Positions 47,144 to 60,004 are shown, numbered from the stretch's first letter. The stretch: 64,000 nucleotides of DNA from Azolla caroliniana (GCA_043228905.1 JBHGNT010000006.1:5332001-5396000); one strand, 5' to 3'. Notes: generated by a model from the sequence alone, not told the origin. Made by a program: numbers and translations.

Positions 47144-47920
47144 TGTCGTGAATATTTCGCGCCACAATGAGAAATCAGAGAATGTTGGAAGGATCGGCAA
47201 GGTGCACCATGTGCACCCGCCCTTGTACAGAATTAGCATACGGGCTAGGGGGTGCCTTTGTGGCGCCGAATAGGCAATAAAGTTGAGACAGAGGATCCCA
47301 TGTAATATGGGATTTATCCCATATTGTAACGTCCTTCCCTCCTTGGGCTATAAAAGGAAGGAAAGGGGTCTCTTGTATGGGGTTGCCCATTTTGTGTTAG
47401 AGGGTATACCGTTAGTTTAGGTTTAGGCAGTTTCTCTTATTCTAACTTCGTTCTAGGGTTTCATCTTGGTACTTCCCTCTCTTCTTCTTCTTCGTCGTGT
47501 GGGTGGAGAGTTCGTTTTGGTTTTGGGTTTGCTTCTGCCCAGCCTCCTGTGCAAGACCCCGCTCGGCGCGACGAGCCCGAGAGCTCCCCGATCGGCGGCT
47601 TGGCAGCAGATTGTTGTTGTAACCTACCCTACCTCGGTCTGGCTCGAAGCCGGGGTTGTAACTTCCCCCCAGTAATATGTATACTTATACCTGTCTGTGC
47701 ATATTGGTGTATTGGCGGTGTCGGGAACATAGCCCTTGTTTCATGTGCATAAGAGTCAGTGTCTTGCGCATGCTCTCTCTCTCTTTGTCTCTTTCTCTCT
47801 CTCTCGTGTTCGGTTGCCTCCGGGACGTGTCCGGAGTCGGTTTCTCGGCACCCCTTTCCCCCTAGTCCGAGACCCCCGTGGTCCCGCCCCTTCTACACGT
47901 ACGCGCGTAATAACGCGACA
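47144..47920 (+). repeat. 3' LTR of the GC-rich element
   Basis: 777 bp, TGTCGTGAATATTTCGC to AATAACGCGACA. TATA box GGGCTATAAAAGGAAGG at about 47345-47360, pyrimidine-rich transcribed leader, CT-rich run near 47770. Directly followed by copia RT sequence. Confidence 0.82.
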
Positions 47921-47929
47921 ACATAATAT

Positions 47930-49099
47930 CTTCATCAAATCGGTTTTCGAATGTCGAAATCTGACAACTCCCTCTACGTACAACATGACTCTAGAAGCTT
48001 AATTGTCATCATCGTATACGTGGATGATCTGGTCATTGGAGGTGAACGTCTAGTCGACATCAACAAGGTCAAGTCCCTCCTCTCCGGAAAATTCGAGATG
48101 ATGGACATGAAGGAGCTCCATTACTTCCTTGGCATCGAAGTAATTCTTATTCCGGCCGGCATTATGATCTCTCAACGGCACTACATTCTCAACTTGTTAT
48201 ACAAGCTCTGGATGACTGAGTGCAAATCGGTTGTTATGCCTCTCGATCGAAACCTCAAACTAGATGTTGACTCCGGCACAGACAAGTGCGAGCCGACCCA
48301 ATATCGTCAACTGATCAGGAGCCTCATCTATTTCACGATCACTCGACCCGACCTTAGCTATCCAGTCGGACTCCTCATCCAATTCATGCAAAAACCACGC
48401 GACATTCACTTGGATTACACTAAGCGAGTATTACGATACATGAGCGGCACAATGGATTACGGCGTTCTCTACGCATCGGCCACACCAATACGACTCAAAG
48501 GGTACACAAACGCGGACTGGGTTGGCTACAAAGCCAATCGACGATCGACCTCCATATTTGTCTTCTCCCTCAGCAACGGAGCGATTTCATGGAGTAGCAA
48601 GAAGTAGCCTATCGTCGCTCTTTCGAGTATAGAGGCGGAATACAGGGGCGCGGTCGTAGCTGCATGTGAAGTCGTATGGCTCAAGAGGATTTTGAAGGAT
48701 TTGGGCGTTCCCATCAAGGATCCGACTCCCCTTTACTGCGACAACATGAGCAATATATATTTGGCTCGGAACTCGGTGTTCCACGCACGCACAAAGCATA
48801 TCGAAGTGCACTATCACTTCATTCGAGAGCGCGTACATGCCGGAGATGTCAACCTTCAACACATCAACACCAATATTCAGACGGCCGACATCTTCACCAA
48901 AGCCTTAGGAGCCGACAAGCTTCAGCAATTCATGTCAGACCTTGGGTTGACGATCCCTGAGTTGCCTAGATTGAGGGGGAGTACAAGCGAGAACCGGATA
49001 TCATCCGAATCATATACGAGCCGAAGCGGACACCGGAGATTGTCCGAACCGGATACCAACCGAAGTGGACATCAATCGAAAGGAACCAACCCGAGTTGA
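47930..49099 (+). pseudogene. copia-1 family RT-RNase H fragment, nearly intact frame
   Basis: MSKSDNSLY, YVDDLVIGGERLVDINKVKS, ELHYFLGIEVI, SQRHYILNLLYK, ADWVGYKANRRSTS, then ALSSIEAEYRGA, LYCDNMSNIYLARN and HARTKHIEVHYHFIRERV. Only one in-frame stop, TAG at about 48605, where copia-1 has CAG (SSKKQP). It is better preserved than copia-1 and shows what copia-1's broken codons were. The N-terminal two thirds of the polyprotein are missing. Confidence 0.9.
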
Positions 49100-49112
49100 G
49101 CTTGAGGGGGCA

Positions 49113-49551
49113 TGTTGAGAATCAAGCTCAACATAGCACAACGTGTGAACACGCCTTTTGAGAATCTATGATTACTCAAAGGTCAAGAGTCACACCACTA
49201 CTCTCTACACATTAACTATGTGTCATGGAATCATATTCTATGACACATAACTAATGAGTTACATATTCCCCATGACTATGAGTCTTCACATTCCCCAAGA
49301 GAGAGAGTGGTTATTGTCAGTTAATGAAGAGAGAGGGTGACTCTATATAAAGCACCCTCCTCATACTTCATACTAAGTCGGTTACATTTTGTAATTCTTA
49401 TTCTACTTGTGAAATATACACTTTCTTCTTGAGTATTTTATTTCTCTTGTCTATCTATCTAGTGTTCTCTCATCTCTCCTCTAATTCCTCTCACACATAC
49501 ACATAACACACATCTCTTCCGCTACACAAGAATGATACCCGATTCTTTACA
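49113..49551 (+). repeat. 3' LTR of the copia-1 family half element
   Basis: 439 bp with the same ends as the 20506-20903 LTR but a clearly different middle (extra copies of TTCACATTCCCC-type sequence and a longer CT-rich tail), so a diverged subfamily. Confidence 0.88.
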
Positions 49552-50384
49552 GGAAACAAAACTTGACCATGAGCTTGTCATAGACCGAGCGTTGCACCAA
49601 AGGAAAGGGGCACAAGGGAAACATTGGAACCTTTTCTAGATAATGTATCAAAAGTAATGAGACAATCATTTGTGCTATATATTCATTGAGGTATCATAAT
49701 ATTCGTACAACAATCAAAGAGGATGATTCAGATTTGGATTGATTCGGGAAGGTTTGTGATCATTGTTGATGTATCTTGTTGTGCCCTTGGCAAAAGCAAA
49801 AGTAAAGGGGGTTGTTTTTGGTGATAGAAGAAGGGAGGCAATCCAATCATTTGTGATGAATGATAGAGGTGATGAGAATAAAAGGGCGTACTCGATGCTC
49901 ATGAAATGTGTCTAAGTTGGTCGAGAGGATTTCCTTTTCATGCATGAGACAATAGTAAATACTGAGAAAGTACAACACTTACATTTAAAATTTATTTGAA
50001 AGTTCATGTATGCCTATCTGATTTTGTTGGCTTTATAAATATTTCTAGCTATCAAGTCCAAAATTTCAATTCTCTATTATTGAGATTGAAAGTTCAACAT
50101 GGGATTAAAATTTAGAACACGTGCATTTAAAAGAGAAAAGATAGAATTGAAAATGATATGTTTTTTGCTTTAGTTCTTTTGTGAAATATGATAGAGTTGA
50201 CAAGTTTTATAAATTTTCTAGACTAGCATTAGCTGTTTTTATTTTGTTTTTTCTCTAGAAAAAACCGTTTCCCATTAGTTAGGTGAATCGCATATACAAA
50301 TCAGGTTATGTACCTAAGTATCTATAGATACTCTACTATTTACGGGTTACTTTCATATATATTTGGCTATCGTTGTGTCACAAC

Positions 50385-50455
50385 GACACCTTAGATAATA
50401 AAAAAGGGGCGGCAATCGTTGTCCACATAACAACAAACGATTGCCTGATAAAACC
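50385..50455. repeat. imperfect foldback
   Basis: Contains the palindrome TCGTTGTGTCACAACGA (about 50370-50386) and then GGCAATCGTTGT with the inverted ACAACAAACGATTGCC (about 50411-50445). Repeated CGTTGT/ACAACG words suggest a remnant of a DNA transposon end; no termini identified. Confidence 0.4.
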
Positions 50456-50992
50456 TGTTATTTTTCAACAAGCATCAATACACATAGAGCAAGCTTCTGA
50501 CTGCAGCTGAACATTGATATCACTGAAAGCAATATGGATGATTTGTTGGCCAGGGGGGTAGAGCTAGTGAGGCAGTTGGAAGCACCATTTCAGATGTCCT
50601 TATTGAAGTCCACCAATTGTGTGGTTTCTCATACTGAGTAAATTGTGCCTATGAGTCGTGATGTTTTCATTCATAAAAGCACCCTTTATAATTTGGCTAT
50701 GCCCACGTAATCTCTTATTTACCCCTTCCATCGTGGAAAACAAATATGGAGAGTTCATGAGTAGGCCTTTATAATGACTTACACTTGTCTTTAGTCACTA
50801 TTGCTCATATCAAGTGCCTCTCATGATATCATTTTGTAGTAATGTTGTTCTTGCTCGTTGTTGGGGATTTGTAAAACCCACCTACTACCGACTTGATTGA
50901 TGTTGCCATCGACATTATTGGGGTGGTATATGTTGTGGTGGGTTTGTGACTCACATGTTTTGGCAATGTTCTATGTTTACCTTGGATCTATG

Positions 50993-51033
50993 TTTACTTT
51001 CATATGTAAGACATCCTTACATATGAAAGTAAA
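50993..51033. repeat. perfect 18-bp inverted repeat with 5-nt loop
   Basis: TTTACTTTCATATGTAAG, loop ACATC, CTTACATATGAAAGTAAA. The stem is exact. No terminator, miRNA precursor or transposon end can be assigned from sequence alone. Confidence 0.85.
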
Positions 51034-54000
51034 TAAACATGTACACGATTTAATCACAATCAACCTTGCAAGAATAAATGTGACATTGTGGATGCATGTG
51101 CAAAGCATGAATATCATCCAGGGTTTATTCTTTCAATATGGACGTTCAAACATCAAGCATTAACTTTGTGTAATAAAAGACCAAAATTACCAATAATATA
51201 TAAAATATATGTGTTGTACTAAAACCGTATATATGTTCATGGTCATATTTTGTTTCCATGCAACGTCTACTAGCTTTGGTGCACACATGTCTTCAAGATT
51301 ATTATTTATGTGAAGTTCTCCATTTTTACAAGTTTAATCAAACAACGTAGATGAAGTAATTAGCTCCCCTTTCGCGAACACTATTTTATTGCTTTGTTTA
51401 AATGTCACCTAGGTTATGTCGCCAAATGCTCTCTAAATGCATTAACATGTTAGCAATCAATAGCTTACATGTAGAAATTTGAAGGGCATCAATGGACATC
51501 TTAATCGTTATGTCACACAAGCTTTCATATAATTATATTTTTCATTATAGTAGAAGTGGTACATTCTCATTATGAAAAAACATTCCACATATGGTATTTC
51601 ATCAACATAAATTATTGCAGAAAATAGAAATGGTGTACAGACTTAGAGATGGTATGACTATAAAGTCAACATGTTGATTGTTTACATTGTCACCAAAAAG
51701 AGTTCTTCACTGCAAACAATTGTTCGATGCTGATAATGAATGATGTCTTAAACTATTTAATAATTTTTTAGAAGCATGTGAGGACTAAAGGCTTCTTTAA
51801 AATCTAAGCTAATTGTTACAATTTCTATATTTTTATACACAAAAGAGATCATTTTGCTATAAGAAATAAATCACACCAATATACACGGATAACATCATGA
51901 ATGCAATAAATAATGATATTAAAGGGAGAAACAAGTTTTGAACTACATATATAAAGGGAGATGTAATCACCTATTCGGTTTTTTAAACGTCACATGTTTG
52001 TTTTAAATTGCACCTATGTTGATCACAATTTTGTTATCAATTCCATTTCTCATTTAAACTATTTTTTTCATAAAGCACTTTGTCATTCCAAGAAAATAAC
52101 ATAGAAATGACAAAGTTCAAATGGTGTGAAGTTGGCCACAAAGCATGGGAGAGCAACCAATAACATGAACAACGTAGCTATGTATATGTAAATTGTATTT
52201 TTATGCCAGTTGTATAGGACACATGTGATGGCAAAGAGGAAAAAGACAAATATAGTTTCTATGTTATTGTCCTTTAAAGGCCCCATAAAAAAAGACTCAA
52301 TTTGTATCACGAAAGTAAAATATGAGGTTGTGACCACATACATTAATGAGGAATCCACGGAGAAATTTGCGGACAATGTGGAAATTTGGGCAAAAGTTGG
52401 TGGGTTACATAGTGTATGGATGACCATTGTGGCTCAGGAGATTTGGGGGTTTGTGTCACATCGTGATGCAAAGTAAATCCCATCAAGATAATGTATAACA
52501 AAAAAGGATGGTTGATGCTTTATGAAAGAGAAAGTTGTCAATGTAATCGTTATTTGTTGATAATAAACAAAACATTGTTTGTTTATCCTTAGGACTTGTA
52601 GATTGAAATCATAGACAACAAAGATTAGATGGGGGGTCAGTGCCAATTTTTTAATTATGATGGATATACTAAGCTAGTTATACACAAAAGACAAAGTGCA
52701 TCCAAAAGTCTTACCCTACTCAAAGACCTGTAAAACTCATTGTTTTCATCTTAGGAGTGGTAAGTGGTAACACATCTATCAAGTTTTTCATGAGAATGTC
52801 ATAAAGACTAAAAGTGGAATCTATGAGTTGCAGCTTTGAAAACAAAGAGGTAGTTTGGTAAATATCAAAAAAGGTCAAGGGTATTATGGTGTTCTATTTA
52901 TTGGATAAGAAACTCTTGTTTATAGGCACTAATTCTTACGATAATATTATGTGATATGAGAGTTTAAGACGAACTTAAAAAGGATTTTGCTTCTAGATAG
53001 ATTGAGTCGTGGGAGGGGTTCAAACAAAGACATTAATGAAAGTATTTCGAAAAGCAAAAGAACTAAGAATTATTATGTTTTTTATTTAGGTTAAATTTAT
53101 CATCCCCTGCCCCTTTAAACAACGGTCAACTTAATTTCTTAATGGCATTGGAAAGGAAATCTTGAATCTCAGATATTAGTTTATGTAAGAAAACGGTTAC
53201 GTTCAGAGTTAAAGAGTGTATATGGGGGCGCGGACACGTTAGCAAATTTTTGAGTGATGATGCAACTTACTTTGTGAATGCACATGTTTAAAGTTTGGTG
53301 GGGTGTACATCAATGCACTTAGATGAAGCTTTAAGTAAAGTCACAAGGATGGTTATAATTAACATCCAACACCCATTTGGTGCTCCGATTCAACTTCCAT
53401 AGGACTACAAGTTTGTATATTATTCTAGAAACAAATGGTATTATTGTCTATGTGAGAAATTGCTAGAGTCTAATGTTTGTGTCTATCGAAGCTTAGGTTG
53501 GTTTTGTTAGCCTCATGACTTTTGTTGAAGGATGTATGTATTCACAGTATGTCTCGACATTAATAACAAGATTATATTGGAAAATGAATGATACGGATTG
53601 GTGCCATGATTGAGAAAGCTCAATCATCCTTCTACAATTCATATGCTAAGTATTCTACCCTTTTTAAAGTACTTAGATACATATTCTAAAAATAAAATAC
53701 GTTAAATACTTATTGAAATTTAAAGTTAAAACATTTTCTTATTTTTCATGGAACATTAAATACTTGTTAAATACATAGAATACTTTGAATGCGTGAAGTT
53801 TAGTGACTCTTGATGTTCAAGAAATCAACAAAGTAATTGTACAATTGGCATTGTGCATTTGTGATCGTGGGAGGAATGTGTGTAGGCATAGGATTGAATT
53901 CATTGTGTGGGGAAAGCAAGCTCAAATATGACCTAAGGTGGAGCATCGAGAGATATAGAGTATTGGGAAAAAGAGTAGCTTTTTATGATGGGTATATAGT

Positions 54001-56587
54001 GACATTTTAAAGAATGCTAATGGTAGCCAATGTTGCCCCCGAATAGAACCAGAGGGGTAGGTTTCACACCTCTCTTACATTTAGCATGATTGCCAAAAGC
54101 GCAAAATATTGAAAGTTCCACAACATCCATATGTTTTGAATGTTGTATATTAAATGCTTATTTTAAAGGAGAATAAATCATATTAAAAACTCAATGACGG
54201 CTTATGTGATGTTTTATGGGAGAGACTTTTGTTTATAATTTTGGTAGAGTGTGGTCAGTTGAGCACAAATCTCGACTGGCGAGGTCAAATAGGGTACAAC
54301 ATATTGTTGAATCCATGTATCTTTCGCATTATGATATTCTTGGGGAAAGGGAAGATTGCATGCCCCTATGCATTGTCCCTTTCTTTTTCCGTTAAAATGA
54401 CACTTGGAATTATCAAACACCTAAATAAGACATTCACTACATCTAATGTACAACTTATTTATTACTTGACTTATTGGGATTATTATCCTAAACTATTATG
54501 TCAAAACTTACTGTTTTTGGAGTTTGGACATCTTTTCAATATCAGTGTCTAGTAACATGTGCAAAAAGCCTGAAAAGTTGACATCAAATGAATGACTTAG
54601 TTGTTAAGAGATCCATCTGATGCACCTACTATGTAATGACAATTCAATCTTCAACTCAAAATGAACTTCTTTGTTCCATCATTGTAAACAATATAAAAAA
54701 AGGAAGTTGATTACAAATAGTTACAATAGTGACAATGTCACACTATAATCAATACATTGTTGATTACATAGCCCAAAGTGTGACAATATGTTTAGGGCAG
54801 AAACAACTTGGGTGTGAGTTAATGCTTAATAAAGTTTCACAGAAAGTTACTCATCCTTGAAAGCTACAAAGCATATATGTAGTAAAGAAAGGAAGTTTTT
54901 ATTGATTGTCAACCTTGAAACATAATTTGTAGAAAGTGGGTTGGATCCACAAGGACAATAAATCAATTCATATTTTGAATTTCCTACGCTCATTAATCCA
55001 AGTACATAGTAGATCTAACAATTGTTTTTTGCAATTTGTAACATTTGGAGCATGTTTTTAATATGAAGCAAACTCCAATGACTAATAAAGGTTCAACAAA
55101 GCAACAATGAAACCTCGTATACATGTCAAAGCACGAGGTTGTGGAATTGGTTAATAGACACACATATGTATGTTGATCAATCAGAGAGTTGAGAAGATTT
55201 GACAAATTAACTACCTAAAGCATATAACGATATGTATGATCACATCTGTCAATAGGTGCGGTAACTTTCTCACATTATGACAACATCACAAAAAAGATTT
55301 AGTTCATCGATGTTGATTTTGAATAGTAAGATGTTAGAATTGATGTGAAATATTGCCAATGCAATATTCATAGGGCCTCATGTTGGTTCCCACCACGTGA
55401 ATAAAAGGACCATAATATATTTGATTTACATAGCTAGCTATAAAGTAGTGTTCTCTTGCATATCATCTTTTGGAGACATAAACAACTTAGTAAGACAAAG
55501 GGTTAACAACTTCAATCTAAAGATATGTTGCTTATAACGGTAGGCCTAGTCACAAAGGTGTGTGTAGGAAGGAAATATTGCCTTTAACCCACTTAATGCG
55601 GATGGGTCTTTTGAAATACAAGACATCATATTACAAACTTGCTTTTTGTCTTATTAGTATGATGTGAATTCAACCGAAGGTTGATTTATGGTATATTGAC
55701 AAAAAATCAATACATAATAACCTTCTTCATATATTCTATTAACATAACTCTTCTCACGATAGCTAGTAAATGACTTTTCCCTTTGTCTCCATCACAATTT
55801 GTTTGCTTCATCCCTCTCTCACACACATACGTATGTAAAACAACCAAATAAAATATCGATGTTGTCTCTTCTATATAAAAGACATCTCTTCCAATGGCAA
55901 ATGTTGATTTAATGAAACATGGTCAAAAGTATAAAAGGATCAACCTTAGGATAATTTAGAGTAACTTAATGGCCAATAAATGTGACAATCTTAGAAAACA
56001 ATTGTTTAATTCGTAACGAATTCAAAATAGCTCTTTACGGCACGTTAGAGAAAAGAACTATCCACAAGCCACAATAGAATGGATGATTGGGAATTCAAGA
56101 ATTGAGTTTAGAAACATACATATACAAATACATTACACACACGTACATACCTTCAAAAGCACCTTAAGTTGGGTTAACAAGCATTGATAGGACATATCTG
56201 TCAATCATGATGCTAAGGTGGTAATGTTTGAACTTAAAAAGGGAGCGGAAGATTCATACGTTCCAAGGGTAAAGTATTTAACTAGGAAAAGTTGCATGTG
56301 GTCACATGTTTAAAAGGAATCAAATGGCACCTTTCATGCCAATGAATTGACTTTCTAGATATTGTAAACATTGATTTACAAAGTTGAATTCTTACAAAAT
56401 AATTACCCCAAACCCATCCCTTTGGACATCAAGCCTTATTCATGTCACTCAAACTTATTCGTCTTTCATAACCAAGCCTTATCTTGACAACTCATCGTGA
56501 GATAAATCCACCAACTTCATAATAACTTAAAGAAACATATAGCAAGCATGTTGGTAAAATGAGACACAAATATGCACAAAGAGGAAC

Positions 56588-56590
<3 letters not shown>

Positions 56591-56633
<43 letters not shown>

Positions 56634-56800
56634 GAGTTGGTAAGGTTGCAAGGTTGCCCAACGAAGAACAATTAGTCGTCAGTTCAACATCTAGTGAAAT
56701 AAGAGATATTATGGAATAATAGAATGGTGAGAATTTTGGGTTTTGAACCCAAGATATAGTGTTAGTAGTGTAACAACCTACCACTAGGGTAATCTAATTA
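56591..56800 (+). mobile_element. (GA)n tract followed by a tRNA-headed SINE-like copy 3
   Basis: (GA)n at 56591-56631, then GAGTTGGTAAGGTTGC (A-box side) and CAGTTCAACATC (a decayed B box, about 56692). The body shares AATAATAGAATGGTGAGAATTT and TTAGTAGTGTAACAACC with the copies at 13570-13980. Confidence 0.55.
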
Positions 56801-58930
56801 TGAATAGAGAAATGGAGATTTTCATTCTCTAGCATCATGATAGTTCAAATACAATCTATAGGACAGGGAAAAGCTCGTGGTGACTGTGAGGATCAAACTT
56901 GGAGTCTCTTTGTTTTACAACGTTCATGATATAGTGTAAGTTGGGAGTGCAATAACTAACGAGAGAATAAACAACTTGTTTAACAAATATAAAAGATGAA
57001 GGTAGTCATGAAATCGAAACTATACGAGAATTAAGAATTTAATCAATATCTTGTAATTTTTCTAGAAGAGTTTAGGGATGTAGGAAAGTTAGCACAATCG
57101 AGGACAATCTATTAAGGGAGTGTATTTATGATTTCTATTTACTACAAATAGGTGAGCTAAGGACTATAGTCAAGATAAGATAAGCCATTGTATTTTTGTC
57201 TACATCCATAAATATTATTTTTTGTATATAACTAATTCCTAGAAGAAGATAAAGTCACTTATGGCTTCATGCAACTTAACAACATAAACATCCTACAAGA
57301 CTATGGGTTTCTCCTTGTAACTATCATCCTCTCACACTTTCAATAAAAAACTCTGTCAAATATAACCGACCAGCCACAAAGGGTAACCAAATTGTGACAC
57401 TAGCACGGGTCACTACCACGTAAAATATCTCCAAAAGAATTGCAATTATACCAAATCTCTATCAATTCTATGGTTGTCTACTTTGTGCCTAGGGTTTAGG
57501 GTTACACACGATCACCTAGTAGACTAATTGATTTACTAGAGAGATAATATCTAAACAATATGCCACATTACTAGAACCACTAAGTGATGGCAATGCGACG
57601 TTGATATATCCCAATTTTTGTTTCAAGGATAGATGTTTTCTCTAGAGGAGCATCTTGGCTCAGAATGTCACATTGGATGATCCATTGAGAAGACAATGTA
57701 TCTAAAATAAAATGTGATTCTTCTATACTATAATCCTTCAACGATGTTACTTGACATCTTACGATACACGATCGCAAGGGTTAGACCCCACATTAGTGCA
57801 TCTTATCTCAACTTTATCATTCAATGCCACCATTAGACGCATACAAGGCATCACTTGATTTCCTTATGTATTATGTCGATGGCATATAATTGGTGCAACA
57901 AATATGCTTTATTATTTGATGGACAAAACATGGTGGTCCAACATGTTTGCTGTTTTTGAAATTGATTGATTGTCTGTGGTACTCTCCATTGCATGTTCTT
58001 TAACCCCCCACATTGGAATGTTGTGCAACAACTTTGTGATCACTTGATTGGTAATTGATCATTGCCATCTAATTACACTCGTAAAAGTTTTACAAGAAGA
58101 GGATGGTTTGCAATCATTGGAAGGCACTCAACAACTTGGCGTTTGCTTATACTTAATGGGCCATCCTCTTACAATAGATGTTACATGCATGGGCCAACGG
58201 TTCTGTGAGAACGACATATCATAAATTTCCTTGTCAAAGATTTTTACTAGGGTGAAATGCAAATCAAATGCCCATGTTGGAAGCTTTTTCACATTACTTA
58301 TGCCCAATGTGCATGCCTTATTGCTCATGGACTTCTTATAATCCCTTTTTCCAATCTAGTTAAGTTGTGACTCTTAAGATTGTTCCTATTTTCACCTTTG
58401 TCAAATGTATATGAGTGAACATGTTTCACAATCCACTAATAGGCTTCTGAACTTCACTTAGACATGATGGAGTTTGCATCTCTTTGGAGCATGCACAATG
58501 TTATACCTTGCTTTAAAAAGATTAAATTTGATATTGATTATCCTTCTCTAATCCAACTTCAAATAGTTTACATTTTTACCCAATGTTTGTTACAAATGTA
58601 AATCATTTGATCATTCACATGTCATCGTTCTACAAAAGATCCGATGGTATAGTGATGCATGATCTTTCACCTCTAATCCTACAATTTCTAGTGGATGATT
58701 GACCAACCAAAGTTGCCACCTCCCCATGATCATCTCTATACCTTTTGCCACCCTTAGCAATTCATATGCTTATTCAAGTAACAAAGGAGAATGCTTGGGC
58801 AATTATATTAAAGGGCGGATGATATTTCTAATTGTTTTTATGAGATAAGAAAACCAAAATTGTCCTTTGTAGGATGTTATGATGATGTTCTCTTTTGTGC
58901 CATATGGAGGAGGGCTTTCCATTAAAAATA
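56801..58930. other. AT-rich spacer, no recognised gene
   Basis: No supported coding or structural feature. Short frames at 57580-57777 and 58128-58328 (minus) have no recognisable motif. Confidence 0.55.
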
Positions 58931-58939
58931 TACTAAGCT

Positions 58940-59317
58940 TTTGGCATTGTCATAAGGTTGACTTTGGATTTATCGCCACCATGTATGCAACAAGGATTCA
59001 AATTACGGTCAATGAGGCGAAGATCAAGGCTTAATATTTGGACTTCCCCAAGGAGATCGTTCTTCAACAGTTCTCTTCACACGACTCACGGTTTTGATAC
59101 AATTCAGTGCATCGTCTTTGCCTCGAATCTAGGTGTGGTTTTCAATGTCTCATTAAATCTGCCCATCACAGTTCGCCGATCACGTTTTCTCACCAATGGA
59201 GCTTTTGGGAACTCTACGAACACGCTCTTTCTAAGGTTGTATCACAGAATTTCTTCGGGTTTCTATGTTACTTGCACATGTTATGGGCACTAGCTTCTGA
59301 CATTCTTCACACTTAAA
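58940..59317 (+). pseudogene. unidentified decayed coding-like stretch
   Basis: One frame reads FGFIATMYATRIQITVNEAK, then YLDFPKEIVLQQFSSHDSRF, VHRLCLESRCGFQCLIKSAH and FSHQWSFWELYEHALSKVVS, ending at a TAG near 59317. Two in-frame stops (TAA near 59033, TGA near 59095) break it. Composition looks protein-like against the spacer, but I do not recognise the family. Could be a relic of a retroelement or a captured gene piece. Confidence 0.3.
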
Positions 59318-59370
59318 GCACATGACACTTCCGAAGGGCTTACAGTATGATTGATATATAAGTGTTGTTT

Positions 59371-59374
<4 letters not shown>

Positions 59375-59420
<46 letters not shown>
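59375..59420. repeat. (TA)n microsatellite
   Basis: About 21 TA units upstream of the ROP gene. Confidence 0.95.
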
Positions 59421-59423
<3 letters not shown>

Positions 59424-59627
59424 GTATATACACACAAAGATGTGTGCAAACTAGGAATTGAACGCGAGACCTTGATATAGATAATGTAAAGAGCTTATGT
59501 GAGTGCGAGTGTGTGTAGGTAGGCCAGGCCCACTTCAAAGAAGACAAAGAATGTTAGTTTTTATGAACAAAAAAACAGTAAAACCAAAGAAACAGAGCTT
59601 TATCATTATAAAGAAGAACCACTCTGT

Positions 59628-59752
<125 letters not shown>

Positions 59753-59798
59753 TTTCTTCTTCCAGATCTGATGCACCAGTGAGATCTCTCACAAATGC

Positions 59799-59874
59799 AG
59801 GTACCGCAGAGATGTAACTAGCTTGCTAGCTTAACCATAACCTCTTGAACAGAATTGAACGGAACCTAGCCAGG

Positions 59875-59925
<51 letters not shown>

Positions 59926-59972
59926 GTGTGTCTGTGTGTGTTAGGGTTCCCCCCTTTTTAATGTTTTTTGCA
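59799..59972 (+). other. possible 5' UTR intron of the ROP gene
   Basis: A donor-like ATGCAG|GTACCG lies near 59798 and a pyrimidine-rich acceptor TTTTTTGCAG|GAGGTG at about 59973, 31 nt before the start codon. 5' UTR introns are common in plant genes of this type. No transcript evidence available here. Confidence 0.4.
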
Positions 59973-60004
59973 GGAGGTGAACATAAGAAAAAAGAACGAA
60001 GAGT

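Larger units (their letters stand above)
42805..47920 (+). mobile_element. GC-rich LTR retroelement with gag only, 5' end lost
   Basis: Contains a decayed gag (42838-43851), a long repeat-rich interior (to 47143), a polypurine tract and a 3' LTR (47144-47920). GC content is visibly higher than in the surrounding AT-rich DNA. No 5' LTR is found: the left edge abuts a LINE fragment and the right edge abuts copia sequence, so the locus is rearranged rather than a clean insertion. No pol domains seen. Its LTR family also occurs as the solo LTR at 31711-32342 and the inverted LTR at 45858-46552. Confidence 0.7.
47921..49551 (+). mobile_element. 3' half of a copia-1 family element (RT to 3' LTR)
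   Basis: Starts inside RT at sequence matching copia-1 near 24293 (ATAATATCTTCATCAAATCGG). It has RNase H, polypurine tract GAGGGGGCA (to 49112) and LTR 49113-49551 (TGTTGAGAATCAAGC...TTCTTTACA). The 5' half is replaced by the GC-rich element. Confidence 0.9.
49552..56590. other. AT-rich spacer, no recognised gene
   Basis: Many short frames, none with a recognisable domain or consistent exon structure. The longest, 52083-52427 on the minus strand (114 codons, two hydrophobic stretches), has no motif I can name and no neighbouring exon, and an opposing frame overlaps it. Foldbacks at 50385-50455 and 50993-51033 are listed separately. Confidence 0.55.

Noticed and set aside
45858-47920. The LTRs at 45858-46552 and 47144-47920 as the pair of one short element
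   Set aside because: They are in opposite orientation, so they cannot be the two LTRs of a single insertion.
52083-52427. 114-aa minus-strand membrane protein gene
   Set aside because: There is no recognisable family, no further exons and a comparable overlapping frame on the other strand. Hydrophobic residues are expected from AT-rich sequence.
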